Below, piece by piece: positions 16,594-26,787 of a DNA stretch of 64,000 nt. The position numbers and the translations under genes are program-made. This stretch comes from Microbulbifer pacificus (GTDB lineage: Bacteria; Pseudomonadota; Gammaproteobacteria; Pseudomonadales; Cellvibrionaceae). The number at the start of each line of letters is the position of its first letter. Position 1 is the stretch's first letter. The notes under the pieces are model-generated. The model had not been told where the DNA came from, did no database searches, and saw nothing but the letters and a program-made list of their open reading frames with translations. Where the stretch lies: the NCBI RefSeq assembly GCF_033723955.1, contig NZ_CP137555.1, forward strand, positions 3,402,001 through 3,466,000, written 5' to 3'.

Positions 16594-18972
16594 TCAGAAG
16601 TGATAGCTGACGCTGATGGAGCCGTGCTCGGTGGTCGGGCGAGCGGTGAGGTTGGCGCTGATGGCGATGGCTTCAGCCGCCTGCCAGCGCAGGCCGAGCA
16701 GGGCGCCGGCGCCACTTTCGAACAGGCCGACGTCCTTGCTGACGTAGCTCGGCATGGCATTCATATTGCCAGCCATGGATTTGATACCCACTTCCACAGA
16801 GTCGTTTTCGGTACCGGTAGTGTCCTCGTACCACAGCTGGCCATAGACGCTGACGCTGTCCCAGTTTTTATCCGCAAACGCGCCCAAGCGCATGGTGGTG
16901 TAGCGGCGCTCCTGATCGCCAAACTGCATACCCAGAGGGTCCTGTTCGACGCCGCTGGCATCGGTATAGGTAAAGCCCGCGAGTGCATTTTCGGTATAGC
17001 CGTCCACATCTGCAGTCACCTGGCTAACACCGGCAAACGGACCGTAGTGGGTATCGCTCTTGGACATGTTGACGCCGCCCATCAGGTCGAGGGTCAGGCT
17101 ATTGCCACTGGTGCTGGCTTCCAGGGTGTCATTGAACTGCCCGCCGAGGGCGATATGGCGACCGATGCGGTCGTAATCCATATCGGTAACGGTGGCGCTG
17201 GCATCCACGAAAAACTCGTTGTAATAGAAGCGGCCAAACAGGCTGTAATTGATGGCGGTGGTGTCGACGTCAGTTAGCTTGTTTTCCAGCGTTGCATCCG
17301 AGCGACTGACGGCAAAGCCGAGCTCGGTATTGCTGCGCAGCGCTACACTGGCGCCGATCAGGGCGGCAGTCTGGTCACCACTGGCACTGGCAGCGAAGCT
17401 GTTGTCGTAGTCGCTGTTGCCGAACACTCCGGTGACAAACACCCCGGTTTGCGCGGGACGATAGCGGGCGCTGGCCAGATTCTCTTCCAGTGCAGTGACA
17501 TGACTGCGCGCCGCCTGCACACCCATATCCGGCAGTTGCCCGGCCACCTGCGCGGCGTTGACCACGCCGGTGTAGTAGTCGGCAAGCAGCTCTTGTGCGG
17601 CCTGGGTCGGGTGTACCGCGTCGTTGAAAATCAGTCGGTCCGCATCCGGGGCGGAACCGTTCTTGCCATAGACCGGGTGCTCGATACAGCTGCCGCTGCC
17701 GTCGTAGCAGAACTGGGTCTGTTCGATTTGCCCGTCAAAACCCAGTACCGCGGCGTTGGCGATGGACACCTGCAAGATGCCGTTCTGGTCGACCAGCAAT
17801 ACACCGTCGATATTCTTGGCATCGGCGATCAGCGTGCTGTTGAAAAGGTTAACCCCGGCAGTGGCCTGGGCCAGAGTGGCGTCGATGGCGGCACTCAGCT
17901 GGGCATTGGCTTGCTCCTGGGTCATCAGGCCTGCGGCCACGGCATCGGCCAACTGTGCCGCTTGCGGACTGCTGATAACCGCCTGGCTCACTGCGGCGTA
18001 CATGCCCGGGGTCTTGCCGATATCGGGCACGTTGGACAGCAGGATGTAATTGGCTCCGGCATCGGCGAGTGCCTGTGCGCTGTCGGCCAGCATATTCGCC
18101 GCGATACCGACGCGAGCGCCAAACTGCTCCGCGGTGATGGCGCCGCCGAGCGAGGCGCTGAAGCCGTTCAACAGGTCATTGCCGCCGCCATTTACCCAGT
18201 ACAGTGCCCTGCCGTCGGCGCGGCCACTGTTGAGTTCGAGATAGCCGAGGCCAAGGGGGTGTGGGTTACCGGTGATGCCGGAGTCGGCCACAATGGCGCC
18301 CGGCGCTGCGTCGATCTGTGCTTGCAGCCCATCGGCCTGGGCGGTCAGGGCTGCGGCAGTAGCGGTATCACCCGCGGCCTCAGCCTGTGCCGCACCGGCG
18401 CGCAGCTGGGCTACGACGGTTGGGCCCTGCAACAGCAGGCCGAGCAGGTTCAGGTCAGCATAGAGGCCGGTGCTGGTATCGCGGGTAGGGTCGGGGAGCA
18501 GCGCGCTGGCAAAGTTGTGTGCACTCACGTCAAGCGTGAGGCCGTGCTCCTGCAGATACTGCATGTAGCCTTCGGTGCCGAGAATATTCAGCAGCACATC
18601 CGCGGCGCGGTGGCCGCCGACGGCCCAGCCACCGCCCACATTCGACAGGGATGCCTGCACCTGGGCCTGGGCCGCGGCCAGCATTTCAGCCTCCGGCAGG
18701 CTCGGATCCACATCCGGCAGGCACAGGTACATCCCGGCGCAGGAGGGTGTTACCGGCCCCAGTCCCAGTTGCTGCGACAGCAGGCTGATGGCGGCCTGCT
18801 TGTCATCACCACTGGTGAAGATGCCGGCATTGCCAACGTCGGTCAGGCTGTCGCCAAAGGCGATCACCTGTGAAAACGGCGACTCATCGGCAGAGACTGT
18901 GGTGCTGGCGAAGCTGGAAGAAAGAGTGAGGCAGGCGATAGCCGCCGCGAGGCGGTGTTGCTTGATTGGCAT
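16594..18972 (-). CDS. GDSL esterase autotransporter (EstA-like)
   Basis: 792 residues: signal peptide (about 1-28), an SGNH/GDSL hydrolase passenger, and a C-terminal autotransporter beta-barrel (about 510-792) ending Ser-Val-Ser-Tyr-His-Phe. Catalytic landmarks are Ser42 in Phe-Gly-Asp-Ser-Leu-Thr-Asp, the Gly-Gly-Asn-Asp-Leu block, and Asp-x-x-His in Asp-Ala-Val-His-Pro-Thr. Family members are surface lipases/esterases. An alanine-rich region near residues 175-225 is an insertion with coiled-coil character. It is a single-gene transcript with its own terminator. Confidence 0.88.
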   Translation of the reverse strand: MPIKQHRLAAAIACLTLSSSFASTTVSADESPFSQVIAFGDSLTDVGNAGIFTSGDDKQAAISLLSQQLGLGPVTPSCAGMYLCLPDVDPSLPEAEMLAAAQAQVQASLSNVGGGWAVGGHRAADVLLNILGTEGYMQYLQEHGLTLDVSAHNFASALLPDPTRDTSTGLYADLNLLGLLLQGPTVVAQLRAGAAQAEAAGDTATAAALTAQADGLQAQIDAAPGAIVADSGITGNPHPLGLGYLELNSGRADGRALYWVNGGGNDLLNGFSASLGGAITAEQFGARVGIAANMLADSAQALADAGANYILLSNVPDIGKTPGMYAAVSQAVISSPQAAQLADAVAAGLMTQEQANAQLSAAIDATLAQATAGVNLFNSTLIADAKNIDGVLLVDQNGILQVSIANAAVLGFDGQIEQTQFCYDGSGSCIEHPVYGKNGSAPDADRLIFNDAVHPTQAAQELLADYYTGVVNAAQVAGQLPDMGVQAARSHVTALEENLASARYRPAQTGVFVTGVFGNSDYDNSFAASASGDQTAALIGASVALRSNTELGFAVSRSDATLENKLTDVDTTAINYSLFGRFYYNEFFVDASATVTDMDYDRIGRHIALGGQFNDTLEASTSGNSLTLDLMGGVNMSKSDTHYGPFAGVSQVTADVDGYTENALAGFTYTDASGVEQDPLGMQFGDQERRYTTMRLGAFADKNWDSVSVYGQLWYEDTTGTENDSVEVGIKSMAGNMNAMPSYVSKDVGLFESGAGALLGLRWQAAEAIAISANLTARPTTEHGSISVSYHF

Positions 18973-19254
18973 GAAGAGTTCCTCTCAACAGCACTCCGAC
19001 CTCGGATTCCGGCTGGCGGAACATCGGGTTCAGGCGCTCATCGTTATTGTTTTTTAAAAGTCGTTTTCGAGATTTTTATTGTTGACGTTTCCGGCCGATG
19101 CCGCGGGTCAGAAACCGTTCGATAGTAACCAAGCGCAATGGCTATGACTAGCAGTTCATTTGCAGTCGAGGCCGGTTTGTGTGACCGGGTGGTTTTGGGG
19201 TTGCGGTACTCCCTGTCGCTCTCCGCCACAGGCAGTGGCAGCCCCGCAAGCACA

Positions 19255-21240
19255 TCAGCGCACCGTGTGCAGAAACTGTAAGTGCCGCTCGTACTGGGCG
19301 AGAATGTCCGTGAGTAATTGCTCCCGCGTCCATCCCATTACGTCGTAGTCCTGGCCACCCTCTGACAGATAGACCTCCGCGCGAAAATATTTCTCGGGAT
19401 CACCATCGTCGAAGTCATCGTCCAGCGCCTCATCCCGCGGTGCGGCGTCCGGTTTCAGATGTGCCTTGGGGTGAAGACCGTAGAGAAAATCCACTTCCTC
19501 CCCGTGAAAAACCTCCAGGTAAACGTAATGGTTCTTGCCTTGCACGACCCGGGCAGAAAAGCCGTTCTTTTCCAGTTCGCTGGCGAATTCACGCAGTGCC
19601 GGTTCGCCGGTTTCATGCACATAGTCCTGGACTTCCACCAGCGAGGGTAACTTCAGCAGATTTTTCAGTCGTCTCTGCCAAGACACGGGGTTATGTGCGC
19701 TGATCGGGGCTACCACGGCGTTTTGGGAATCGCGTTTCGCCGTCTCTGTGCGCAGTGCCCGGAGCAGCCCGTAGATGGCCGCAAGCAGGATAATGGAGAA
19801 GGGCAGGGCACTGGCGATGGTGGCGGTCTGCAGCGAGCTGAGGCCGCCGGCCAGCAGCAGTGCAATGGCTACCGCGCCGATGATTCCCGCCCAGAATATA
19901 CGCTGCCACAGCGGAGTATCGTCGCGGCCGTGGGAAGACAGCATATTGACCACCATGGCTCCGGAGTCCGCAGAGGTCACAAAGAACACGATGACCATGA
20001 CCACGGCGAGCAGCGAAAATACCCCGGAGAAGGGAAACTGTTCGAGGAACTGGAACAGTGCCAGCGACTGGTCCTTGCTTACCACTTCACCCAGTGAGGT
20101 CAGCCCTTCATCCAGAATCATGTGAATGGCGGAGTTGCCAAATATCGTCATCCACAGCAGGGTAACCATGGCGGGCACCAGCATGGCGCCGATCACGAAT
20201 TCGCGGATGGTACGGCCGCGGGAAATGCGCGCGATAAACAGTCCCACAAACGGCGACCAGGACATCCACCAGCCCCAGTAGAGAATCGTCCACCCCCCCA
20301 GCCAGTCGGTGGGCGCGTAGGCGTAGAGGTTGAATGTGCGGCTAATAAGGACCGAGACATAGCTGCCAAAGTTCTGCACAAAGGTCTGCAGCAGGTACAC
20401 GGTACTGCCGAGCAGCAGCACCATAAGCAGCAGCAGGGCGGCGAGGACCATGTTCAGCTGCGACAGCCGCTTGATCCCGGTATCGAGCCCCGCAACCACC
20501 GAGATGGTGGCTAGCAGGGTGGTAATGACGATCAGTACTACCTGCACGGTCGGGTTAACCGGTAAACCGAACAGGTGATTGAGACCGGAGTTTATCTGCA
20601 GCACTCCGTAACCCAGTGTGGTGGCGACGCCGCACACGGTGCCGAGAATGGCGAACACGTCCACGGCATGACCGACGGGCCCGTAGATCCGGTCACCAAT
20701 TACCGGATAGAGCGCGGAGCGCAGGGTGAGTGGCAGTTTGTGGCGATAACTGAAATAGGCGAGGATGAGCGCCACGATGGCGTAGATCGCCCAGGCGTGG
20801 AAACCCCAGTGGAAAAAGGTCAATACCATGGCATCGCGCGCCGCTTCGACGGTACCCGTCTCTCCAACTGGCGGATTCAGGTAATGCATGACCGGCTCGG
20901 CGACACCGAAAAACAGCAGACCGATGCCCATGCCAGCGGAGAACAGCATGGCGAACCAGCTGGTGAAGTCGTAGTCGGGTTTGGAGTGTTCCGGTCCGAG
21001 CTTGATATCGCCGAACCTGGAGATGGATATTCCAATGACGCTGAGCAGAATGAGAGCAACCACCAACACGTAGTACCAGCTCAGGTTCTGCACGATAAAG
21101 TTCTGCACACCCTTGAATCGCGCCGTCGCATCCTCGGAATAAAATACTGCATAGGCGACCACCAGGACGAGCACGGCGGTAGCCGTGTAAAACACCGGCG
21201 GGTTGAAATGGGCCTTTTGGGTGGTCAACGGTTTATCCAT
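19255..21240 (-). CDS. betT: BCCT-family betaine/choline transporter (BetT-like)
   Basis: 661 residues with 12 predicted membrane helices and the BCCT signature of tryptophans in helix 8 (Trp-Gly-Trp-Trp-Met-Ser-Trp-Ser-Pro-Phe-Val-Gly). It imports choline or a related quaternary amine with a cation or proton. The roughly 150-residue cytoplasmic C-terminal tail (from about 505) is typical of BetT and not of shorter glycine-betaine carriers, and in BetT it senses osmolarity. No betAB genes are nearby, so substrate choice between choline and carnitine/betaine is not certain. Confidence 0.85.
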   Translation of the reverse strand: MDKPLTTQKAHFNPPVFYTATAVLVLVVAYAVFYSEDATARFKGVQNFIVQNLSWYYVLVVALILLSVIGISISRFGDIKLGPEHSKPDYDFTSWFAMLFSAGMGIGLLFFGVAEPVMHYLNPPVGETGTVEAARDAMVLTFFHWGFHAWAIYAIVALILAYFSYRHKLPLTLRSALYPVIGDRIYGPVGHAVDVFAILGTVCGVATTLGYGVLQINSGLNHLFGLPVNPTVQVVLIVITTLLATISVVAGLDTGIKRLSQLNMVLAALLLLMVLLLGSTVYLLQTFVQNFGSYVSVLISRTFNLYAYAPTDWLGGWTILYWGWWMSWSPFVGLFIARISRGRTIREFVIGAMLVPAMVTLLWMTIFGNSAIHMILDEGLTSLGEVVSKDQSLALFQFLEQFPFSGVFSLLAVVMVIVFFVTSADSGAMVVNMLSSHGRDDTPLWQRIFWAGIIGAVAIALLLAGGLSSLQTATIASALPFSIILLAAIYGLLRALRTETAKRDSQNAVVAPISAHNPVSWQRRLKNLLKLPSLVEVQDYVHETGEPALREFASELEKNGFSARVVQGKNHYVYLEVFHGEEVDFLYGLHPKAHLKPDAAPRDEALDDDFDDGDPEKYFRAEVYLSEGGQDYDVMGWTREQLLTDILAQYERHLQFLHTVR

Positions 21241-21388
21241 AGTGCGGATATCCCCTGGGCTATGCAGGCTTGTTGCTGTAGCGAATCAGTGGCATCGTCC
21301 GCCGCCACAGCAGGGAAACGACGACGAATTCATTGAGCATAGTTGATCGAGGACGTTAGTCTTTGCGCGAATATACAGAGTATTTTTA

Positions 21389-21805
21389 ATGTTGATTGTT
21401 TCTAACCATATTCGCCTGCCCGATGCGGAAATAGAGCTGAGTGCGGTGCGCGCCCAGGGCGCCGGCGGACAGAATGTCAACAAGGTGTCCAGCGCTATCC
21501 ATCTGCGTTTTGATGTGATGGCCTCAAGCCTGCCGGAAGAAATAAAGGTGCGTGTGCTAGCTTTGCGTGACCAGCGGATTTCCTCCGATGGCATTGTGGT
21601 GATCAAGGCACAACGCTTTCGCACCCAGGAAAAAAATCGCGAGGACGCGCTGGCACGTTTGCAGGAGCTGATTGCCAGCGTACTGAAAACGCCGAAAAAA
21701 CGCGTCGCCACCAAACCGACCAAAGGCTCGCGCGAGCGTCGCCTGCAGCAGAAGTCGCGCCGCGGGCAGGTGAAATCCATGCGTGGAAAAGTGTCGGACC
21801 ATTAA
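21389..21805 (+). CDS. arfB: Alternative ribosome-rescue factor ArfB
   Basis: 138 residues with the release-factor motif Gly-Gly-Gln at 26-28 (Gly-Ala-Gly-Gly-Gln-Asn-Val-Asn-Lys) and a basic C-terminal tail (Arg-Glu-Arg-Arg-Leu-Gln-Gln-Lys ... Arg) that threads into the mRNA channel. ArfB (YaeJ) hydrolyses peptidyl-tRNA on stalled ribosomes lacking a stop codon. The size excludes full release factors. It is divergent from betT. Confidence 0.93.
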   Translation: MLIVSNHIRLPDAEIELSAVRAQGAGGQNVNKVSSAIHLRFDVMASSLPEEIKVRVLALRDQRISSDGIVVIKAQRFRTQEKNREDALARLQELIASVLKTPKKRVATKPTKGSRERRLQQKSRRGQVKSMRGKVSDH

Positions 21806-21837
21806 TCCGAGTTTCACAAAATTGATGAGGAGAATCC

Positions 21838-22890
21838 ATGTCCCAGCGCTATAGCGCCGAAGATCTGAAGCAGTTTGCCAGTGCCCTGTTTGCGTCCACC
21901 GGGCTTGAAGGTGGCAGGGCTGAGATCATGGCGGATACGTTTCTGCAGGCGGACCTGCTGGGGTTTACCACCCATGGATTGCACCGGGTAACCACCAACC
22001 TGCAGTGGCTGCAGTCTGGCGCTTCACGGTTGCACGGCGAGCCCAGTGTGTTGGCAGATCGCGGCAACTGTTTCAACTGGGATGCAGAATTTTTGCCGGG
22101 CCCGTGGGTGGTGCATCGCGCGATAGACCAGGCGCTGGCGCGGGTACGCGAGCACGGTGTAGTGACTGCAACCATCCGTCGCAGCCAGCATATCGCCTGT
22201 CTCGCGGCCTATCTGCCGAAAATCATCGAGCACAATTGCGTGGGCTTTCTCACGTGCTCGACGCCGGCGGAACATACGGTATCGCCACAGGGCAGTAAAA
22301 CTCCGCTGTTTTCTGCAAATCCGATTGCATTCTGTGCGCCGGCCGCGGATTACCCGTTGCTATTCGATATCAGCATGTCGGTTACCGCCGGCGGCTATGT
22401 GTCCCGCGCCGCGCGCGAGGGCAAAAAATTGCCCGGACAATATCTCAAGGATCGCGACGGCCAACTCTCCGATGACCCCAAGTCGTTTGCCGATGGCGGC
22501 AGTATTCTGCCGGTGGGTGGTGCGGATCACGGTTACAAGGGCGCGGCGCTCTCCGCCATGCTCGAGGTGTTGTCGATGGCGCTGTCCGGCTACGGCCGCG
22601 CGGACGATGTGAGTGAAGACGATGAGGCGAATTCCGTATTCCTGCAGATCATCGACCCCAAGGCTTTCGGTAGTGAAAGGAATTTTTTGCGGCAGACCAC
22701 GGCGCTGATGCAGCTGTGGGAACAGTGTGAAAGTGATAGTAACGACCCGCTGCGTGTGCCGGGAAAGCGCGCCTGGAAATTGCGAAATGCGCAGCTGGAA
22801 TCGGGCGTTGAGCTCTATCCTTCAATCGTCAGCGACTTGGAAAAGCTGGCGGAAAGCACCGGTATTTCAATGCCGGAGGCAATTTCCTGA
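21838..22890 (+). CDS. Ldh-family (malate/lactate/ureidoglycolate type) dehydrogenase
   Basis: 350 residues of the type-2 malate/L-lactate dehydrogenase family: N-terminal Thr-His-Gly-Leu-His-Arg-Val, the active-site region Arg-Arg-Ser-Gln-His-Ile-Ala (catalytic His), and Gly-Gly-Ala-Asp-His-Gly-Tyr-Lys-Gly near residue 226. It oxidises or reduces a 2-hydroxy/2-keto acid with NAD(P). GAGGAGAA stands before the ATG. The following amidase and aminotransferase suggest a catabolic route for an amide-containing amino or keto acid; the substrate is not predictable. Confidence 0.85.
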   Translation: MSQRYSAEDLKQFASALFASTGLEGGRAEIMADTFLQADLLGFTTHGLHRVTTNLQWLQSGASRLHGEPSVLADRGNCFNWDAEFLPGPWVVHRAIDQALARVREHGVVTATIRRSQHIACLAAYLPKIIEHNCVGFLTCSTPAEHTVSPQGSKTPLFSANPIAFCAPAADYPLLFDISMSVTAGGYVSRAAREGKKLPGQYLKDRDGQLSDDPKSFADGGSILPVGGADHGYKGAALSAMLEVLSMALSGYGRADDVSEDDEANSVFLQIIDPKAFGSERNFLRQTTALMQLWEQCESDSNDPLRVPGKRAWKLRNAQLESGVELYPSIVSDLEKLAESTGISMPEAIS

Positions 22891-23001
22891 GGGAAATAAT
22901 AAACGGGGCGGGTTGTTCCACCTGCATTTTACGAATTCGGCGCGAATCGGGGCTAGGCTAGGGGGAAAGCGAAAACCAGATAAATAGGGAGAATTGCGCG
23001 C

Positions 23002-24456
23002 GTGAACGACCTGGTGCGGAAAACGGCACTGGAACTGCTGGTGTCCTATCGGGAAAAATCCATTTCACCGGTAGACGCTGCAGAGGCGATGCTGGACCAG
23101 ATTAGACGCGGCAATCCCGTGGTAAATGCCTTCAATCTGGTCGACGAAGAAACCACACTGCAATTCGCGCGTGAATCCGAACAGCGTTATCTCTCTGGCA
23201 ACCCACTCGGGTTGCTCGACGGTGTTCCCGTCGCCATCAAGGATGTTTTTCTCACACCGCAGTGGCCCACCATCAAGGGCTCGCGCACCATTGATCCCAC
23301 ATCTACGCTTGGCAAGGAAGCGCCCTGTGTGGCAGCACTTCGCCGCAACGGCGCGGTGCCGCTGGGCAAAACCACTACACCGGAATTTGGCTGGAAGGGC
23401 GTAACCGATAATCCCGTAGACGGGGTTACCCGCAATCCCTGGAACCCGGAGAAAACGTCCGGCGGCTCCAGTGGCGGCAGTGCCGCGGCGGTGCCGCTCG
23501 GGATGGGACCGCTGGCACTGGGCACCGATGCCGGTGGTTCCATCCGTATTCCTGCGGGGTTCTGCGGGTTGGTGGGGTTGAAACCGAGTTTCGGTGAGGT
23601 GCCGCACTGGCCCGCGAGCCCCTTCGGCACACTCGCGCACGCGGGTCCGATGACCTGGACGGTGGCGGACTGTGCGCTGATGATGAATGTTCTCACCGAA
23701 GCGGACAGCCGCGATACCAATGCCATTCCCCGGCGTAACATCGATTATCTCGCGGAGATCCAGGGAGAGCCTGCAGATTTACTGCGCGGGGTGCGCATCG
23801 CACTCAGTGTCACCCTCGGCTATGTGGACGTCGACAAGGAAGTCGAGGCCGCAGTGCGCGCAGCCGCTGAGTTGTTGGCGTCTCTGGGAGCGGAAATTAC
23901 CGAAGTGGCGCCGGGGTTTGATGATCCCATCGCCAGTTTTGGCCACCTGTTTTACAGCGGCGCTGCCAACGCATTGCGGGATATCGGCAACAAGCAGCGC
24001 GCACGGATGGATCCGCAACTGGTGGCGGTTTCGGAAAAAGCTGCGCAACTTTCCATGCTGGATTATCTGGACGCGGTGAATGAGCGCATGGCGCTGTGCG
24101 AGCGTATGGCGGCTTTCCACGGAAAATACGACCTGCTGCTGACGCCGACGCTGCCGATTACCGCCTTCAAGGCGGGGCGCGAGGTGCCGGAGGACTGGCC
24201 GAGCACCCGCTGGCCGTCGTGGACGCCGTTTACCTATCCCTTCAACCTCACCGGGCAACCGGCAATCTCCGTTCCCTGCGGATTTGACGCCGCGGGTCTG
24301 CCGATTGGGCTACAGTTTGTGGCCGCGCGCTTCAACGATACCGCAGTGCTGCGCGCGGCACAGGCCTACCAGCTGGCGGCGCCACTCACGGAAAAACGAC
24401 CGGATTTGTTTTTTGAGGATGCCGGCCAAAATGCCAGTGCCAGGTTAAACGCATGA
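23002..24456 (+). CDS. Amidase-signature hydrolase
   Basis: 484 residues with the Ser-cisSer-Lys triad of the amidase signature family: Lys80 (Val-Ala-Ile-Lys-Asp), Ser156 (Gly-Gly-Ser-Ser-Gly-Gly-Ser) and nucleophile Ser180 (Thr-Asp-Ala-Gly-Gly-Ser-Ile-Arg-Ile-Pro-Ala). Spacing matches the family. It hydrolyses an amide to acid plus ammonia or amine. There is no GatA-specific context. GTG start with AGGGAGA upstream. Its stop overlaps the next gene as ATGA. Confidence 0.92.
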   Translation: MNDLVRKTALELLVSYREKSISPVDAAEAMLDQIRRGNPVVNAFNLVDEETTLQFARESEQRYLSGNPLGLLDGVPVAIKDVFLTPQWPTIKGSRTIDPTSTLGKEAPCVAALRRNGAVPLGKTTTPEFGWKGVTDNPVDGVTRNPWNPEKTSGGSSGGSAAAVPLGMGPLALGTDAGGSIRIPAGFCGLVGLKPSFGEVPHWPASPFGTLAHAGPMTWTVADCALMMNVLTEADSRDTNAIPRRNIDYLAEIQGEPADLLRGVRIALSVTLGYVDVDKEVEAAVRAAAELLASLGAEITEVAPGFDDPIASFGHLFYSGAANALRDIGNKQRARMDPQLVAVSEKAAQLSMLDYLDAVNERMALCERMAAFHGKYDLLLTPTLPITAFKAGREVPEDWPSTRWPSWTPFTYPFNLTGQPAISVPCGFDAAGLPIGLQFVAARFNDTAVLRAAQAYQLAAPLTEKRPDLFFEDAGQNASARLNA

Positions 24457-25661
24457 GCCGGCTGGATTTCGATTTTTACGAGTCGGAAGACCCGGTGTGG
24501 AACCCCGCGCTGCTCACGATTCCGGTGCCCGGCATTCGCAAGATGGTGAATCTCGCGGCCACCATGGACGATGTGATTCATCTGTCCATCGGCCAGCCGG
24601 ATACGCCCACACCGCAGCATGTGGTACAGGCGGCGGTGGATGCGCTGAACGCGGGGCAGACCGGCTACACCATGGACGCTGGGCTGCCGGAATTGCTGGA
24701 TGCGCTGGCGGATTATTACGGTGAGCGTTCCGGCCGTACATTAACTCCGGAAAACATCCTGATCACCACCGGCGCTACCGAGGCCATTTATCTCGCACTG
24801 ACGGCGGTCTCTGCACCGGGGCGGGAATTTATTGTGCCCGATCCTTCCTTCATGCTCTATGCACCGCTGATCCGCATGAATGGCGGTATCGTGAAGTCGA
24901 TTCCGACCCGTGCGGAAAACCATCACCAGCTGGACCCGCAGGAAGTCATCGATGCGATCGACAGTAACACCCACGCGATCATCCTGAATTCCCCCAGCAA
25001 TCCCACGGGCACGGTATATCCGCGGGAAACCGTGGAAACCATTGTGCAGGAAGCCGCGTATCGCGGGATTTATGTGATCAGCGACGAGGTCTACGATCAC
25101 CTCATTTACGATGAGCGCGGCTATCACAATTACGCCAGTGTGTTGTCTTGTTGCTCTGACCTGGACCATGTGATGGTGATCAGCAGTTTCTCCAAAACCT
25201 TCAGCATGGCGGGTATGCGTATCGGCTGGCTGATCGCGAGCCAGGGCGCCATCCGCAAATTGCGCCGCTACCACATGTTCACCACCACCGTGGCCAACAC
25301 TCCCTGTCAGTGGGCCGGTGTCGCCGCGCTCAGGGGAGACCGCGGTTTTATCGCCGACGTGGTGGAAACCTACCGGAAACGACGCAATCGCCTGGTGGAG
25401 CTGGTGGACCAGACGCCATTTCTGGAAGGTTATGTGCCCGACGGTGCCTTTTACATGTTCCCGGCATTGCCGGAGGGGGTGAATGGCAACAATGTTGCCC
25501 TGAGAATGTTGCGGGAGACCGGAGTGTGCACCATTGCCGGTGATACCTTTGGCGAAAGCAGCCGCAATGCGTTGCGTTTCAGCTATGCGACATCGATCGA
25601 AAATATCGAGCGCGCGTTTGCACGGATAACTCCGTGGATGGCGAAGCAGGATTTTGCCTGA
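24453..25661 (+). CDS. PLP-dependent class I/II aminotransferase
   Basis: 402 residues, fold-type I: Ser-Pro-Ser-Asn-Pro-Thr-Gly (about 180-186), Ser-Asp-Glu-Val-Tyr (about 210-214), and the Schiff-base Lys248 in Ser-Ser-Phe-Ser-Lys-Thr-Phe-Ser-Met-Ala-Gly-Met-Arg. The C-terminal substrate-carboxylate Arg region (Leu-Arg-Phe-Ser-Tyr-Ala) is intact. It overlaps the amidase by four bases, so the two are translationally coupled. It probably transaminates the amino acid released or formed by its neighbours. Confidence 0.92.
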   Translation: MSRLDFDFYESEDPVWNPALLTIPVPGIRKMVNLAATMDDVIHLSIGQPDTPTPQHVVQAAVDALNAGQTGYTMDAGLPELLDALADYYGERSGRTLTPENILITTGATEAIYLALTAVSAPGREFIVPDPSFMLYAPLIRMNGGIVKSIPTRAENHHQLDPQEVIDAIDSNTHAIILNSPSNPTGTVYPRETVETIVQEAAYRGIYVISDEVYDHLIYDERGYHNYASVLSCCSDLDHVMVISSFSKTFSMAGMRIGWLIASQGAIRKLRRYHMFTTTVANTPCQWAGVAALRGDRGFIADVVETYRKRRNRLVELVDQTPFLEGYVPDGAFYMFPALPEGVNGNNVALRMLRETGVCTIAGDTFGESSRNALRFSYATSIENIERAFARITPWMAKQDFA

Positions 25662-25698
25662 GCTTGGCTGTTTTGCAGCGGCATCCTGTGCGAATTAT

Positions 25699-26718
25699 CT
25701 ATTTCGTCTTCGACAGCTGTGCGCGCAGCACCCGCGGCGTATCTCCAAACCAGTCGCGACAGGCCCTATTCAGTGCGGATTGTTCCGAATAACCGAGCAG
25801 CCCGGCGATCTGGCTGAGTTTCAGGTTCGGTTCCATTAAATAATCCCGGGCCAGTTTCTGCCTCTCCCTGCTAAGCAGCCGCTCAAAAGTAATATTTTCT
25901 TTGGCGAGTTTTCGCTGCAGGGTGCGCTTGTGCATCGACAGGGACGAGGCGACCGCATCGTTACTGCACTGGCCGGTGGGTAGCAGGCCTCTGATCAGGC
26001 GAATGACATCTTCGGTAATAGAATTCGCGTTGGGCGCCTTTTGTGCATTCAGGTAGTGCTCGGCCAGCTGTCGGGTCTGGTGGTCCACGCTGGCGAGAGG
26101 AAGGGAATTAACGGATTCCGGCAGACAGAAGCCATACCAGCTCTGGTCGAAGTGCACCGGGCACCTGAAGACTTCCCGGTAAACGTGTTCGTTCCCCACG
26201 CGCCGGTGCATGAAAAAAATTCCCAGTGGCGTGAAGTGTTCACCGCACAGCAATTTCATCACCTGCATGGCATTGGCCAGGCCCAGCTCATAGGCCTGCA
26301 CGCAGGGTCCCAGCTCATCGTCATTAATACTGTAGTCAAATTTGATGGCCCGCTGATGGTCGATCTGGTCAAGCATCGGGTTCAGTGCGAGGGCCGGGCA
26401 GTGCAGGTGGAGGTAGCGGGCGATGTTTTCAACCGCCGTGCCCACCGTGGCAGAACTGCGCGCGATCACGGAAATGGGACCGAGGATATCCAGGCCCTGG
26501 TATTCCGCGAGCTCCAGACCGAATTCCGGGTAGTGCAACGCTGCGGCGGTATCCTCAAGTAGTGCGACCATATCCTTGAAGATCAGGAAGGATTGGTCAT
26601 CCCGCTGTTCCGCCGGCGCTATACGGTGTCTGGCCAGCAAAGGCAGTGGGTCGCCGCCACGGATTCTGACGAGCTCATCGTATCCCCACAGGTTTGTCGC
26701 CCGGATCAGGCTGCTCAT
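25699..26718 (-). CDS. AraC-family regulator of the monooxygenase operon
   Basis: 339 residues: an N-terminal ligand-binding region of the AraC_arabinose_bd type seen in OruR/ArgR-like and lipid-responsive regulators, and a C-terminal AraC helix-turn-helix pair (about 255-335: Leu-Ser-Met-His-Lys-Arg-Thr-Leu-Gln-Arg-Lys-Leu ... Gly-Tyr-Ser-Glu-Gln-Ser-Ala-Leu-Asn-Arg-Ala). It is divergent from the Baeyer-Villiger monooxygenase, with a direct-repeat site between them, so it likely activates that operon. Confidence 0.9.
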   Translation of the reverse strand: MSSLIRATNLWGYDELVRIRGGDPLPLLARHRIAPAEQRDDQSFLIFKDMVALLEDTAAALHYPEFGLELAEYQGLDILGPISVIARSSATVGTAVENIARYLHLHCPALALNPMLDQIDHQRAIKFDYSINDDELGPCVQAYELGLANAMQVMKLLCGEHFTPLGIFFMHRRVGNEHVYREVFRCPVHFDQSWYGFCLPESVNSLPLASVDHQTRQLAEHYLNAQKAPNANSITEDVIRLIRGLLPTGQCSNDAVASSLSMHKRTLQRKLAKENITFERLLSRERQKLARDYLMEPNLKLSQIAGLLGYSEQSALNRACRDWFGDTPRVLRAQLSKTK

Positions 26719-26787
26719 GTGATCTCCGCCGTAGGTTATTCGCCGGCGTCCGGCGAAGTACGCTTTCCAGAATCTTTGTCGTGATTG

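Noticed and set aside
17449..18873. 474-residue frame antisense to the autotransporter
   Set aside because: Product of low-complexity alanine codons on the sense strand; no start context.
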